Positions 22,371 through 32,977 of a DNA stretch of 64,000 bases are shown one piece after another. A program made the translations under genes and the position numbers. Every line of letters starts with the position of its first letter. Within the stretch, counting starts at the first letter, position 1. The notes below the pieces were generated by a model. The model saw only the letters and a program-made list of their open reading frames with translations. It ran no database searches and was not told the origin of the DNA. The stretch comes from Datisca glomerata (taxonomy: Eukaryota; Streptophyta; Magnoliopsida; Cucurbitales; Datiscaceae): contig QANY01008042.1 in assembly GCA_003255025.1 (NCBI GenBank), positions 1,400,600-1,464,599 on the forward strand. The letters run 5' to 3'.

Positions 22371-22917
22371 AAACCCAACTCCACGAACGAGAGGTTCGAA
22401 GAGATGTCGGTTTCATTATCTTCTTCGGCTGCCTCAGTAAGGTCCTGGAGGACGGCGTTTCTAACACTCAGAGATGGATCCCTCACATCATCATCTTCTT
22501 CTCCTTCTTCATCGTCGATTTTGCACTACTTGATGACCTTATTTTCTCCAATTCTCAGCTCTTGATTTCTGCTGCATCGCATCTTCCTCCTCACAAGGTA
22601 CTCCTTTTTCGCATGATAACTAACAGAAGTCCTAATCTGAAGTTCATAGTTCGACTTACTTGTTTTATTTCCGTGGAAGTAGGTTTCCTTCGATTTGTTC
22701 TCTTAGAATTGCTTCTCATTCAGAGTAAGACATTACCATTACCAAAACTCATATATCTCAAATCGGTATTTTTCAGTGTTATTTATTTATTTTTACAGTT
22801 CATCTCTATGATTATGTTGCCTTGTGATTTTTAAGTTACTGCTTTTTGGAATAGATACATGATAAGTACAGAGAGAGTGATGGATCTCTTCGAGCCTCTC
22901 CTTCGAGGAGTTGGGTT
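22371..22917. repeat. Captured-gene insert bounded by 33-bp inverted arms
   Basis: The left arm 22371-22403 (AAACCCAACTCC then ACGAACGAGAGG) is nearly the reverse complement of the right arm 22885-22917 (CCTCTCCTTCGAGGAGTTGG). The arms enclose the captured exon. The whole insert lies in the gap between the inner and outer parts of the right MULE TIR. Confidence 0.7.
22404..22597 (+). pseudogene. Captured first exon of an unidentified host gene
   Basis: A Ser-rich N-terminus begins MSVSLSSSAASVRSWRTAFL at ATG 22404 and runs to LHYL. After a frameshift it continues in another frame as DDLIFSNSQLLISAASHLPP, ending at an AAG/GTACTC donor at 22597/22598. Intron-like AT-rich sequence follows. This looks like exon 1 plus part of intron 1 of a normal plant gene. 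I do not recognise the parent with confidence. A single frameshift separates two otherwise gene-like halves, so the fragment is a pseudogene. Confidence 0.6.
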
Positions 22918-23093
22918 TTTTTAAGATAAGGGTGGCTACTTTTGTAATAAACGGTAAATGTGAACCGCCACTAGATTGATATGTTTTGCATAAAATTAAA
23001 AAGTATAAAAATTTAAATAATCAGTTATTAAATGTAAAGGTATATTTTACATAAATTTAAAAGTATAGAGATGTTTTTTTTTACATTTTAACC

Positions 23094-24780
23094 TATTTAT
23101 TTTATAGAATATAGCTCTATAAGTGAATAAACTTGCCTCTAATTGGTCTTTGATCAAGTGCATTGGGATTCCTGATATAGGATTTGCAAAGTGGATGCTT
23201 TTTTCATTGCTCTCCTCAAATTTCTCTCGTTTCTCGTATCTCTTTTAATGTTTAATTTACATGTTAAAATTGTGAGTTTTTACTGTAATGCATGAAAAAC
23301 TTAAATTTTTTTGAAATTTGTCTAATTACATTCATTGTTGGACAAAAATTAAAAGTAAACAATTATTGGTGGACCGTAAAACTTGCGTGAACTGATCGAT
23401 TTATTTTATGATCCAGTCAGTTCGGTTTATGCACATAATTGATCTATTCGGTTCTTAATAACAAGATCATGAATTTCAGTTTAGTCTATTTTTATGTTAA
23501 AAACTAGACCAAACCGACCATACACACTCCTAATTGGTAAGTGTAGGCTCACGATGCTAACATCTTATCTCTTTTATTGGGTTGAAAATAGAGTTGTGGT
23601 CTTCAAGGTTTGATAGATTTCTCAATTTGGTCATTATAAGTGTAATTTATGGAATCAAATCTTCAGGTGATTTAATCGTTCTCAAATATATTCTTCTGTT
23701 AATAAGCTCTTTCACGAGAGATTTGGCAGTTTTGTTAGAGAGCTGGACACACTGCAAGGCTGAAATGACCCCAGTACAAGACACATTTTCATTTTTGGTA
23801 ACCACGTGTGTTTGAGCTTGCAACCCAACTCATCTCATAAGCCTGTGCATCGTACATTTAAAAGTTCACCTTATTGACTTTAACACCGGAAGCATGACCT
23901 AAATAAGATATTTTCAGAACACGTGCGATCTTTTAGTATGCTTAGCTTTCCCTCCTTTTCACTTCTTGAGCCATAGATTGTTTAAATTTCAGTTGTCTCA
24001 TGAGCGGGAAGACACCTTAACTGTTAAATTGTGTGAGTGAGCTTACTAACAGACAGACGGATTTACAAAAATTAAATCATTTGGGGACTTGATTGCCTAA
24101 ATCAATAATACGTTGAGTACAAAAGAAGAACATTTTGTTCTTTTATTTTTATGACACGGTAAGTTAAAGTCTCGCCAAAATACAACTTGCTCCGTTATAC
24201 TTTGTCTTGCTCTTGTTTGGGTCCCTAATTTTAAATTTTGTCATTTTAGTCTTGGATTAGATGTGTTTTGAAACTGCAACCTCCAAAATGATAATAATTT
24301 CAAAATTTAGGTACATAAGTGACAACCGCAACTTTAATCACTCGTTTTAAGTCTCTTTCGCTCCAAGAAGTTCTTCTAGAACTTCTCCAAAAAGTTCTTG
24401 TCCGTTTTCAAGAAAGGACTTGAAGCGTTCTTCGAGTCATTTATCCGTCCGTTCTCTAACCTTCTCATTTTCTTTGAGAATTGTTAGTTCGTCCTCTCGT
24501 TGTTATCATATTTATTGTTGTTTCTTCGATCTTTGTCCCTCGCTCTCTCTGTCTTGTTTCCTTGATGGTTATGATTATTGATTTTTTGAAAATGTACATG
24601 TTAAAGAAATAGCAAAGAAAGTTTGTGTAGAAGAACAAAGTATTAGAGAAATATTTTAGTTTAAGACTTGCTTTCGAGTTGAAGGTCTAAAAGTTTCAAT
24701 GGGTTTTGCACGTATATATCAGGAAATAAAGTTCTTAACGGTTTTGATGCGTCTTTATCTTCCCCCCATAGCATTGCTTC
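23094..24780. other. Intergenic DNA, no clear feature
   Basis: AT-rich sequence without a recognisable gene. The reading frame 23582-23815 has no family features and no visible gene structure around it. Confidence 0.5.
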
Positions 24781-24789
24781 TTCGAGCTT

Positions 24790-25260
24790 GAGGATGAATC
24801 CCTCTTGAATAACCCCTTGTTGACGGATGAAATTAAAGTGAACTGCGATACTTTGTTTTCTCCATTGTCGAAGAGTGGTGCTATTGAGATTATATGTAGA
24901 GACTCAATCAGAACTATGATTTTTTAGGATGGTTTTAAGGTCAAGTCCATGGTTGCTTGCTATTAGTCATGTGCTTAATTGACTTTTTCCTTGAAGTGGG
25001 CTGAAAACTTTATTGAATTTGATTCAAAGATTGTTGTGAACTATGTTTTATCTAAGAAATGTTCAGGTTGAAGATTACAAAACTGTGTTAGATATCAATT
25101 TCAAGATTAATCAAGCGTTATATACTTCTGTTGTTTGGGTTAATAGAATTTATAACTCAATTGTTGATGTTATTGAAAGATATAACTTAAATCATGATAG
25201 AATTAATCTTAGTAATTTCTGTTTACTTGTTTTTATTATTAACTTAATTGATAAATGAAT
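24790..25260 (+). pseudogene. RNase H-like (RVT_3 type) relic
   Basis: The plus strand, with stops, reads IKVNCDTLFSPLSKSGAI then IICRDSIRTM near 24825-24925, and after further breaks LKWAENFIEFDSKIVVNYVL near 24995-25055. These match the RVT_3 pattern (VNxDxAF, a GxVxRDS-like segment, then LxWAxxxxxxxxExDSxxVV). It is likely the end of a lost LINE or of an RNase H-like gene. No reverse transcriptase is seen upstream. Confidence 0.65.
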
Positions 25261-25657
25261 AATTTCTGCAAAATAGTGGTTTAAGCTTCTTAAATATTTT
25301 TTTTATTTTTCAATATAATCTGGTTTCGTAAAAAAAAAGTAAAAAAAAAAAGCAAATGAGATTAGTGAATTTTGCATTATGAATTTGATTTAATCATGTT
25401 ACATGTATAGTTGATGTGTATAAATCAATTCGGACCGTAGAACATGATGAATTAAAAAAAAATATTTATAAAGAAAAATAAAAAAAATTATTGTGATTAA
25501 GATGAGTCAGTTGGTCAAACCCTAACGATCGAACCTCCGTCCCGTCTTCTCACTCTCTCCCGCACGGCCGTGCCTTCATATCATTTGATATCTCCGAGCG
25601 GGACTAACGACGATGACAGACGAGTAGGAGCAAGTCGACTGAGCGACAAGCGCAGCA
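25261..25657 (+). promoter_or_regulatory. Promoter and 5' leader of the JMJ22-like gene
   Basis: A TATAAAG motif at 25467-25473 is followed about 45 bp later by a telo-box, AAACCCTAA (25517-25525), then a C/T-rich and GC-richer leader (25535-25600). Telo-boxes close to transcription starts are common in plant housekeeping and chromatin genes. Start-site position is inferred, not shown. Confidence 0.55.
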
Positions 25658-27730
25658 ATGCTGCTGAGTTGCAAGAACTTGCTGTCTCAAACCATAAGAA
25701 GAAAGAGTAAAAGGAAAAACAAAAAGAACAAAAAGCTCAGAAACAATACTGTGTACAAGAAATTAAATTCGCCTCACCAAGAAGAAGAAGAAGAAGGTGG
25801 TTTCAGCCTAAAAAGCTCAGCTGCTTCACACGCACACGGGGTTCAACCGCTAGGCAATTTTTACTTTAGTCCAGGTTCTATCAACTCTCGAAACACAGGT
25901 TTAGGCAATCTTCAAATTCTGAGTGATGAGCTTGTTCTTGATATTCTGGGATTGTTAGATGCGACCCATTTGGGCGTTTTGGCTACTGTGAGCAAATCAT
26001 TTTATGTGTTCTCCAACCATGAACCTCTTTGGAGGAACATTGTGCTGGAGAACCTTAGCGGTGGATTTTGGTACAAAGGGTCGTGGAAATTCACTTATAT
26101 CTCTGCTTTTCACACCTCATCTGATATCTCGAATGAGGTTGTATCTGGTTTGAGAGTGAGAGATTTTTATTCGGATTATCTTTTTCAGAGCTGGCTCTGT
26201 GCTAACCTTGAAATGAAACCTGAATGGCTAGAAAGGGATAATATAGCTCGAAGAAAAGGCATTTCACTCGAAGAATTCGTGTTGGAATTCGAGGAACCGA
26301 ATAAACCGGTGTTATTAGAAGGTTGTTTGGATAATTGGGCCGCTCTGAGAAAATGGGATAGAGATTATTTGGTTAATTTATGTGGGGATGTACAATTCGC
26401 GGTTGGGCCCGTAGAAATGAAGCTTGAGGAATATTTTAGGTACTCTGATCAAGTAAGGGAAGAGAGGCCGTTGTATCTGTTTGATCCAAAATTTGCAGAG
26501 AAGGTTCCTAGTTTAGGTGAAGGGTATGAAATACCTATGTACTTCAAAGAGGACTTGTTTGGTCTGTTGGGTAATGAGAGGCCAGATTATAGGTGGATTA
26601 TAATAGGACCAGCAGGGTCTGGTTCATCATTCCATATTGACCCGAATTCGACATCGGCTTGGAATGCCGTGATTAAGGGTTCTAAGAAATGGGTGTTATT
26701 CCCACCTGATATTGTCCCTCCTGGAGTCCATCCAAGCCCAGATGGTGCAGAAGTGGCATGTCCTGTTTCAATTATTGAATGGTTTATGAATTTTTACGGT
26801 ACAACTAAGTGTTGGAAAAGGAAGCCCATAGAATGCATCTGTAAGGCTGGAGAAGTATTATTTGTGCCTAATGGATGGTGGCATTTGGTTATCAACCTGG
26901 AAGAGTCCATTGCCATCACACAGAATTATGTTAGCAGGTATTGATCTTTTCTTCTTGCTTGGTTAAACGTAAAACATCCCTGCATTTTGACTGCATTTTA
27001 GAATTTTTGCAATCAGGTCTCATATTGAACAACATGAGCTACGTTAGTGTCTTAAAATGATTTTTTAAGGTAAAGTTAGGACTGAGGATGTTCTTTGTAA
27101 TTCACACATTTAGTGTCTTTATGAACATCATTAGTACATGTTTACTTATTCAACATATTTATCATTTCAAAGGAGTTTCTCATGTACTAAAATTAAAATT
27201 CATATGATATTTCAGGTAGCTTAAGTTTTTGTTCTGTCTATAGGCTCTCAATGGTTTAAAAAAATGAACTAATCTTAAAAAATTTCAAATGATTTGTATT
27301 AATTTGTATTTTTAAAAGGGAATTAATTGGGTTTTTCCGGTTGAGATGCTTTAAAACTAGCAGCTTTGGTATAGCAGAAGTATTAATTGCAAAAAATCTC
27401 TTGTAACTTGAAATTATGCAGACGGTGTGATGAAGGAGAAGTTGAGAATAGAGATGTTTAATTTTTGTTTTCTCAATCAATCCTTGCAGGAGAAATTTAC
27501 TGAACGTCTTGGATTTTCTGAAGAGGCCAAATGCTAGCACACTGGTATCGGGAACAAGAGATAGAGTGAATTTGCATAACAAGTTCAAGAACGCAATTGA
27601 AGCTTCTTTTCCTGGAACTATTAATCAGTTAGCTCTCGAAGCAGAGGAGAAAAGGGCCCAAGACAAAAAGCTCTCCTTCTGGGACTCCGTAATGGATTCC
27701 AATGCAGGAGCATTCAAGTTTTCTTTCTAA
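25658..27730 (+). CDS. JMJ22: F-box and JmjC-domain protein, JMJ22-like histone demethylase
   Basis: Two exons, 25658-26937 and 27490-27730, joined by a GT-AG intron (AGCAG/GTATTG; TCCTTGCAG/GAGA), give 506 residues, close to the length of Arabidopsis JMJ22. A basic stretch at residues 14-26 (RRKSKRKNKKNKK) could be a nuclear signal. The F-box spans about 84-130 (LQILSDELVLDILGLL). The JmjC domain spans about 200-425. Its Fe(II) ligands are present: H326 and D328 in SSFHIDPNS and H409 in NGWWHLV. K343 of GSKKW is the likely 2-oxoglutarate contact. JMJ22 belongs to the JMJD6-like group; in Arabidopsis it is reported, with JMJ20, to remove histone H4R3 methylation during seed germination, so nuclear oxygenase activity is expected. 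All key residues are intact and no disruption is visible. The ATG at 25658 is the first in frame; the weakly conserved first 60 residues leave a slightly later start possible. Confidence 0.93.
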
Positions 27731-28863
27731 AGATATACACACAGTACAAGTGAGTGAATCAGAGTAATACTCGCATCTCAAATTAATTTCCCATATTGTT
27801 GTTGCTTCAAAATTTCTTGAGGAGAAAACAATTTTGACGATCGATAGACTTCATATCAATTAGTATCATGCATTATTCAGTTCTCTACTTTGTTTTTTTA
27901 GCATGTAATGATCTCTTTCTTTTGAGGCCTTTGTAAATTGGTTGCCTCACAACTCAGAGTCAGAGCTGGAGGTTCTGAATTCAAATTCTCACATACCCTA
28001 TTAGGAAGGAGTAAAAGAATAATACATGGTTAAATGCAACTGATACCCTTGAACTTTGGGTTGATGAGGCATATGCCAGCTGACAGTTGGGTTAGATTTG
28101 GTCGCTCGGACTAAATATGACCCAACTGTTAAAGTGAAGCCGAGCAACTACAGACTCTGATCCTGACCTTTGGGAATTTGGCATTTTAGACGCTGAATTT
28201 TAGAACGAGTCAATACCCTTGAACAGCCATGTTTGTCAATTACTCGACTTCCAGATAAATGATATTACCATGCACATGTTATTTAGCAGCTGATTTGTGT
28301 CAAGAGGGGTAATTTCTTTTAAAGTGAGCTTAAAAAATAAAAACAAAAAAGATATTAATTTTCATTTAATCCGATTTAGACCCATTTAATCCGATTTAGA
28401 CCGTTAAGAGTCGATTGATTAACTGTCCTTTTAGTTTCTTATTTTAGTTAATTTGCTCTCAACAATTTAAAAATTACCGAGAGTCCAAATCAATCCAAAT
28501 ATGTTTAGAACGACAGAGAATCTCGCAACTAGAGAAGGTATGTTTATACCTGAAATAATGCGTTCTTTTTTAATGTTATTTACCTTCTTACCTTGAAAAA
28601 AATTTAGATTATTTCTTTTGATAATGATTTTTTATCAAATGGACCCATACTTCCCATGTGTGAAAGAAGGGAATGGAGCGGATCAGATGGCCAACAAGAG
28701 AACCTGATTTATAGGAAGAGAAGATTATCAAAAATCTGCTACAAATTCCTTCCTTACTCACGCCTATTCCTAATACTAAATGAAATGTAAGGACGTAGGG
28801 GGGAAATCGGTCGACTTCTCCATAGGAAGAACATAATTTTTTCTTGACATCTAGGAAGAACAT
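27731..28863. other. 3' UTR of the JMJ22-like gene and intergenic DNA with a MULE-TIR-like hairpin
   Basis: The first 200 bp are probably 3' UTR (T-rich with AT-rich ends). From about 28028 the sequence GGTTAAATGCAACTGATACC resembles a MULE terminal repeat. A near-perfect inverted repeat with almost no loop follows (about 28081-28108 against 28105-28132: GACAGTTGGGTTAGATTTGG and its complement-like partner). No gene is seen. Confidence 0.45.
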
Positions 28864-29024
28864 AAATTAACGTTACTGAAAAAGGGATCCAAAATATTTC
28901 ATGATTCCACCCTTTCCCCTCTCTCCTCGTGAGAGCCTTTTTTCCCTTTTGGTGAGACTTCTATAACCCTCGTCTTTTTTCTTCTGGTTTCCTTCATATC
29001 TGAAGTGGAAGATGTTTCTAGACA

Positions 29025-29956
29025 ATGGATGCCTCTTTCTCTTATGGAGAGAAGGAAGACCGTGTCTTGGAGGTTGACGATTATCCTATAGAACATGGTT
29101 TGAATACTTCCTTTTGCCTTTTAGTTAAGGTTCTTTCTTCTCGTATTATTAACCAGAATGCGTTCCGTAAAACCATACTCATCATTTGGAATCTGTCCAG
29201 AGGGGTTAGCACCCAGTTGACAAATTTTGTGTTTTGCAAAATAAGCCTTGGCATTTTGGCAAGGCTTTGATCCTGTTGGGAGGGGTCAGTGGTTTCATGC
29301 AACCGTCAGAGTTGGTTCTTTCTGAGGCTAGCTTCTGGATTCAGGTGTTGAATCTCCCTCTTTTGTGTATGAATCGTGATATGCCTAGTAGGATAGGCAA
29401 TTTTACTGGCACTTTTGTTGATGTTGATAGGGGGTTGATGGTAATTGCTGGGGGCGTTTTTTACATTTGCGGGTTCGCCTAAATGTTAACTCTCCCTTGC
29501 TCCGTGGTATGAAGATCAAAGTTTCGTCGATGCTTAAACCCATTTGAGTTGATTTTTGTTATGAGAAATTAGCCTATTTCTGATGTCGAATTCTATGGTG
29601 GTTTGCTTGGGGTTAAGCCATTAGCTCAATATGGACCTTCGTTGAGAGCTTCTAATTCGGCTTCTTATTTCGGTGGGCGTTCTGTTAAGCGAGTGCTTGA
29701 TGAACCCCCCCCCCCCCACTTCCCGGAGGAAAATATTCCGACAGGGTCTTGGGCGCTGTCCAATCACGTGATGTAGGGTCCTCACAAGCTGAGTTGTTTT
29801 CTCTGGCCTTGGCTTCTGACACATCGGTAGGTGAAGTTCCACGTTTTCACCCAGATGGTAACTCCGAGAAGCAGGTGGTAGCACATCAAGATAAAAATGA
29901 GAAATTACTGCATTTGCATTCTGATTTGGATAAGGGTGGTGATGTTGGGAATCGCA
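29025..29956 (+). pseudogene. LINE ORF1 (DUF4283 RNA-binding type), interrupted
   Basis: From ATG 29025 the frame reads MDASFSYGEKEDRVLEVDDY, then a DUF4283-like body (VKVLSSRIINQNAFRKT). After a frameshift it continues NKPWHFGKALILLGG, ASFWIQVLNLPLLCMNRDMP and IGNFTGTFVDVDRG, which is the usual DUF4283 to zf-CCHC_4 path. A C homopolymer at 29706-29719 adds a likely frame error. The frame runs up to the 29957 insertion junction. The ORF1 tail resumes after 32716 and ends before the ORF2 start. The encoded protein would bind LINE RNA; here it is broken. Confidence 0.75.
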
Positions 29957-31956
29957 GCCCATAACAAATACGTTTAGTTTTAAAAAAATATTCATGACAC
30001 CACAAGTTGTAAATAATATTTTTTCTTATCAGATTCATTATATATCTATATATTAAATCATAAATATATAAAAAAGAAATTATACCTCTTATAGTCTATC
30101 AAGTTTTTTCGTTAACAATGAATTTGAGATTCCACGAACAATAGACTGTGAGATCTACATCAAGATCTTTCAATCAATCTTTGAACATACTAGGACGTGT
30201 GTAGACACGTAGAATAATTCAAGAATATTTTTATGTCTTTAGAGATATTTAACATATGACCTCTAGAGATTTGAAGAATGACTTTTTGAGACTGAGCCCT
30301 GAGAGAGAATTGGAGAATTCGTAAAGATTTTGATTAATAATTAATCACACTGAAGTCTACGCCACACTGCAGTGTGGTCGTGAACTACTGTAGTGCTGTG
30401 AGACACTACAACGTCCTACGCACCACTCTAGTTACGTGTGGCACTACTGCGTCACGTGCCACTGTAGTCTCATGTGGCACTACAATGTGTCATGTGAATC
30501 TCTGATTCAAAAATCAGTGATTGACATGTGACAGTCCGACATGACACGTGAATTTTTTTTCTAAATTTATTATTTATTTTAATCTAATAAATATTTAGAA
30601 ATTAATTAATTTAAAATCAACTTATCTGATCACACCTATCAACTAACTTATCTGTTAGTTCAAAAATAACAGATTAGTTAATTTAAATTATTATCTTATA
30701 ATAATTTAATATTATTTAATTTCATGAATCAAATATATTGTCTCACTTATCGATTAATTAAAAATCAATTGCTATAATTAAATCATTGTAATTTTTTAAA
30801 ATTATAATAATTAATTTAATTAATTACTTCCACATAATTATCTCATAATTATATATTTGTCCCATAAATTTGATTTCTTTTGTAAGCTAGTCATTTTCTT
30901 ATGTCCTGAAGTATTCACACCCTACACTGTGTAGTACAGAGTTTGCTAGGGGACCATTGACCCATAATTCTAAGCTCCAATAAATCAAATTATTAATTAA
31001 ATTCTTTAATTATATAATCTTATTTATTAATTCAATTATTACTCCACTATAAATATGAAATTACATTCTTAGAAATTACAGAATAATCTCGTGTAGTTGA
31101 TATAATCACTTCATGTAATTATGTTCTCCAACTATTGCTTCGTAAGTTAGAGCTGGTCAAAATTACCGTTTTACCATTTTAATTACGTTTTTATATTTAA
31201 GTGTCATTAATTCACTAGTGAACAGTCAAATTATAATCATATTATAGATTTGAGCTCTATAACTATTCAGTTCTAGAATTAACATTTAAGATAACTGATA
31301 TACAATTTATTAGGAAAACTTGGATTCCAAATCTTGGAAGATCATGTTCTCGACCGTCCATATAACTGAATCTTCAAAACAAAATCACTAGCCTGTTTTA
31401 CAATAAACTTTAGCGAGTGGATCAAAAGATCTAATAGATATGTATATGAGTCCATGACTACTCAGGATTTAGACTGTCTACATATGATAATCTAATTGAT
31501 GTGTATTAAATGTTTATGATAAACGGTAAGTTAATAAATATATTAATTCATATCGATCATGTCCTATATAATTTAATTATATAAAGTACATTCACTAAGA
31601 TATCTATCCATATCAACGATCCGGATCTAGACCACACACATTCAAAATGCGTAGCGACCGTGCTACTAACCATTTATTAAAAATTTCATACTTTAATATG
31701 TTACATACTATCTTATTCATTATCTATGATCTTAATTTTCTCGTACTAATACAATATCATAATCTCATTAATGAATGTGAAATTTCAGATATTTAGACAA
31801 ATTACTCAATAATAATTTAGAAAAGACAATTATAAGAAAACTATATTTTTATTAATTTCAAATTGAAATTTCTTAACACATATTTTGAGGCGTCATACGC
31901 AAAGTGAAATGATGAAAAATGACAAAATTATAGCATCAGTTCAAGAATACAGCAAG
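29957..31956. mobile_element. LTR-like sequence inserted in the LINE (same family as 38847-39518)
   Basis: The left end (about 30070-30170: ATTATACCTCTT-TAGTCTATCAAG, then ACGAACAATAGACTG-GAGATC) and the right end (about 31530-31880: CACTAAGAT-TCTATCCA, CCATTTATTAAA, TTCATTATCTATGATCTTAA) both match the shorter sequence at 38847-39518. That copy lacks the middle 1.3 kb and has TG...CA termini. This block is therefore very likely an LTR of the same family, with eroded ends. No coding sequence is visible. The LINE bases around the junction, (G/T)AATCGCA, occur at 29949-29956 and again at 32715-32722, on both sides of the combined insertion. Confidence 0.65.
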
Positions 31957-32713
31957 TAGAGGTGGCAACTGGGTCGGTTCGGCCCGTGAAACCGGCCGAG
32001 CCGGCCCGACCTGGTCTTGAACAGTACCTGAACCGGCCCGGCCCATGAATCCACTTTTTTGTCTAAAAAAATTGAACAGTTACACGTTTAGGTTTAAACC
32101 CTTGACCTCTCCCTTATAAATCACACTCTTTACCAATAGACCAAGACAATATTTGTTAAATATATTATTTAAAATATATTCTTATTGTCTTTAACACATT
32201 TTATCGAAATTTCAAATAATATATTTTTGAGATAAAAGTATTTCATTAAATAAAATAATATTTTTCATTTAAATGAATATTTTATTCAATGAAAAATTGG
32301 ATTCATGAAAATTTTAAAAAATATTGGTTTAATATTCCTAATAATTTTTGTTCTGTTAATGAACGTGAATTATAAATTAGTTATTAATTATTTATTATAT
32401 TTTTAGATTTTACGTGAATATGAATATCACTAGTTTATGAATTTAATAAATAAAATAATTATTTTACTTATTATTATAAATTTTTCTATTGATATTTTAA
32501 AGTAATAAAATAAAATAGTTATAATAAAGTACCATAATTTGCATATAGTCTAGTGGTAATTTTTATACTTCATCTATTTTTCATCATGGTTCAACTCTCC
32601 AAATCTATATTTTTGAGAATTTAATCACATTAAATAAAGGAAAAATAGGACTGGCCGATTATTTAACCGGCACCGCCCATGAAGCGGCTGGGCCCACCTT
32701 GTTGCCACCCCTA
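31957..32713. mobile_element. Non-autonomous hAT-like element
   Basis: It begins TAGAGGTGGCAACTGGGTCG at 31957 and ends with sequence whose reverse complement is TAGGGGTGGCAACAAGGTGG at 32713, a typical hAT MITE end of the (C/T)AGRGGTGGCAAC type. Subterminal GGCCCG/CGGGCC-rich segments (31985-32045 and 32650-32695) mirror each other. The centre is very AT-rich and has no transposase. Eight bases on each side (ACAGCAAG and ATCGCAAG) match at six positions, a possible degraded 8-bp target duplication. Confidence 0.7.
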
Positions 32714-32977
32714 CTAATCGCAAGTCATTTAGGTTTTATCTGCGCCTAGCCATATTGGGTCTTCTACTCCTTTTCGTCTGAGTAGTTTTAGTAACAACGA
32801 GGTGTTAGGCCATGCCTGTAACGATCTTACTAGAAATAAAATATCATTTTCTCGGTGCTCTTTTGCTAATGACCCGGAGCTCCATCACACAACTTCTGGT
32901 TTGAAGAAGAACAAAGTTGTTGATGTTAATACTGAATGGGTGGAGACAGCCAACTCAAAATGGTCCCAGTTTGTTCA

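Larger units (their letters stand above)
17248..23093. mobile_element. MULE (Mutator-like transposon), Kaonashi-like, decayed
   Basis: Long imperfect terminal inverted repeats can be aligned. The outer part 17248-17345 matches the reverse complement of 22985-23093, starting GGTTA and passing through TTTAATTTTAT-rich sequence. The inner part 17374-17460 matches the reverse complement of 22240-22333 (shared ACTAATTTTT and CTTAC blocks). On the right, about 650 bp of extra sequence separates the two parts. Inside are a minus-strand MuDR-type transposase pseudogene and a convergent plus-strand DUF1985 plus C48 (ULP1-like) peptidase pseudogene. That pairing is described for Kaonashi-type MULEs in plants. 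No convincing 9-bp target duplication was found, consistent with age. Confidence 0.8.

Noticed and set aside
22301..22834. 177-residue plus-strand open frame
   Set aside because: It crosses the MULE TIR, a frameshifted captured exon and intron-like DNA; only a small middle part is gene-like.
27256..27588. Minus-strand 110-residue frame in the JMJ22-like gene
   Set aside because: Lies over the intron and start of exon 2 on the opposite strand; shadow of a real gene.
27935..27995. Sequence with GAATTCAAATTCTC that could be a tRNA B-box
   Set aside because: No matching A-box, acceptor stem or anticodon arm could be drawn; probably 3' UTR or flanking DNA.
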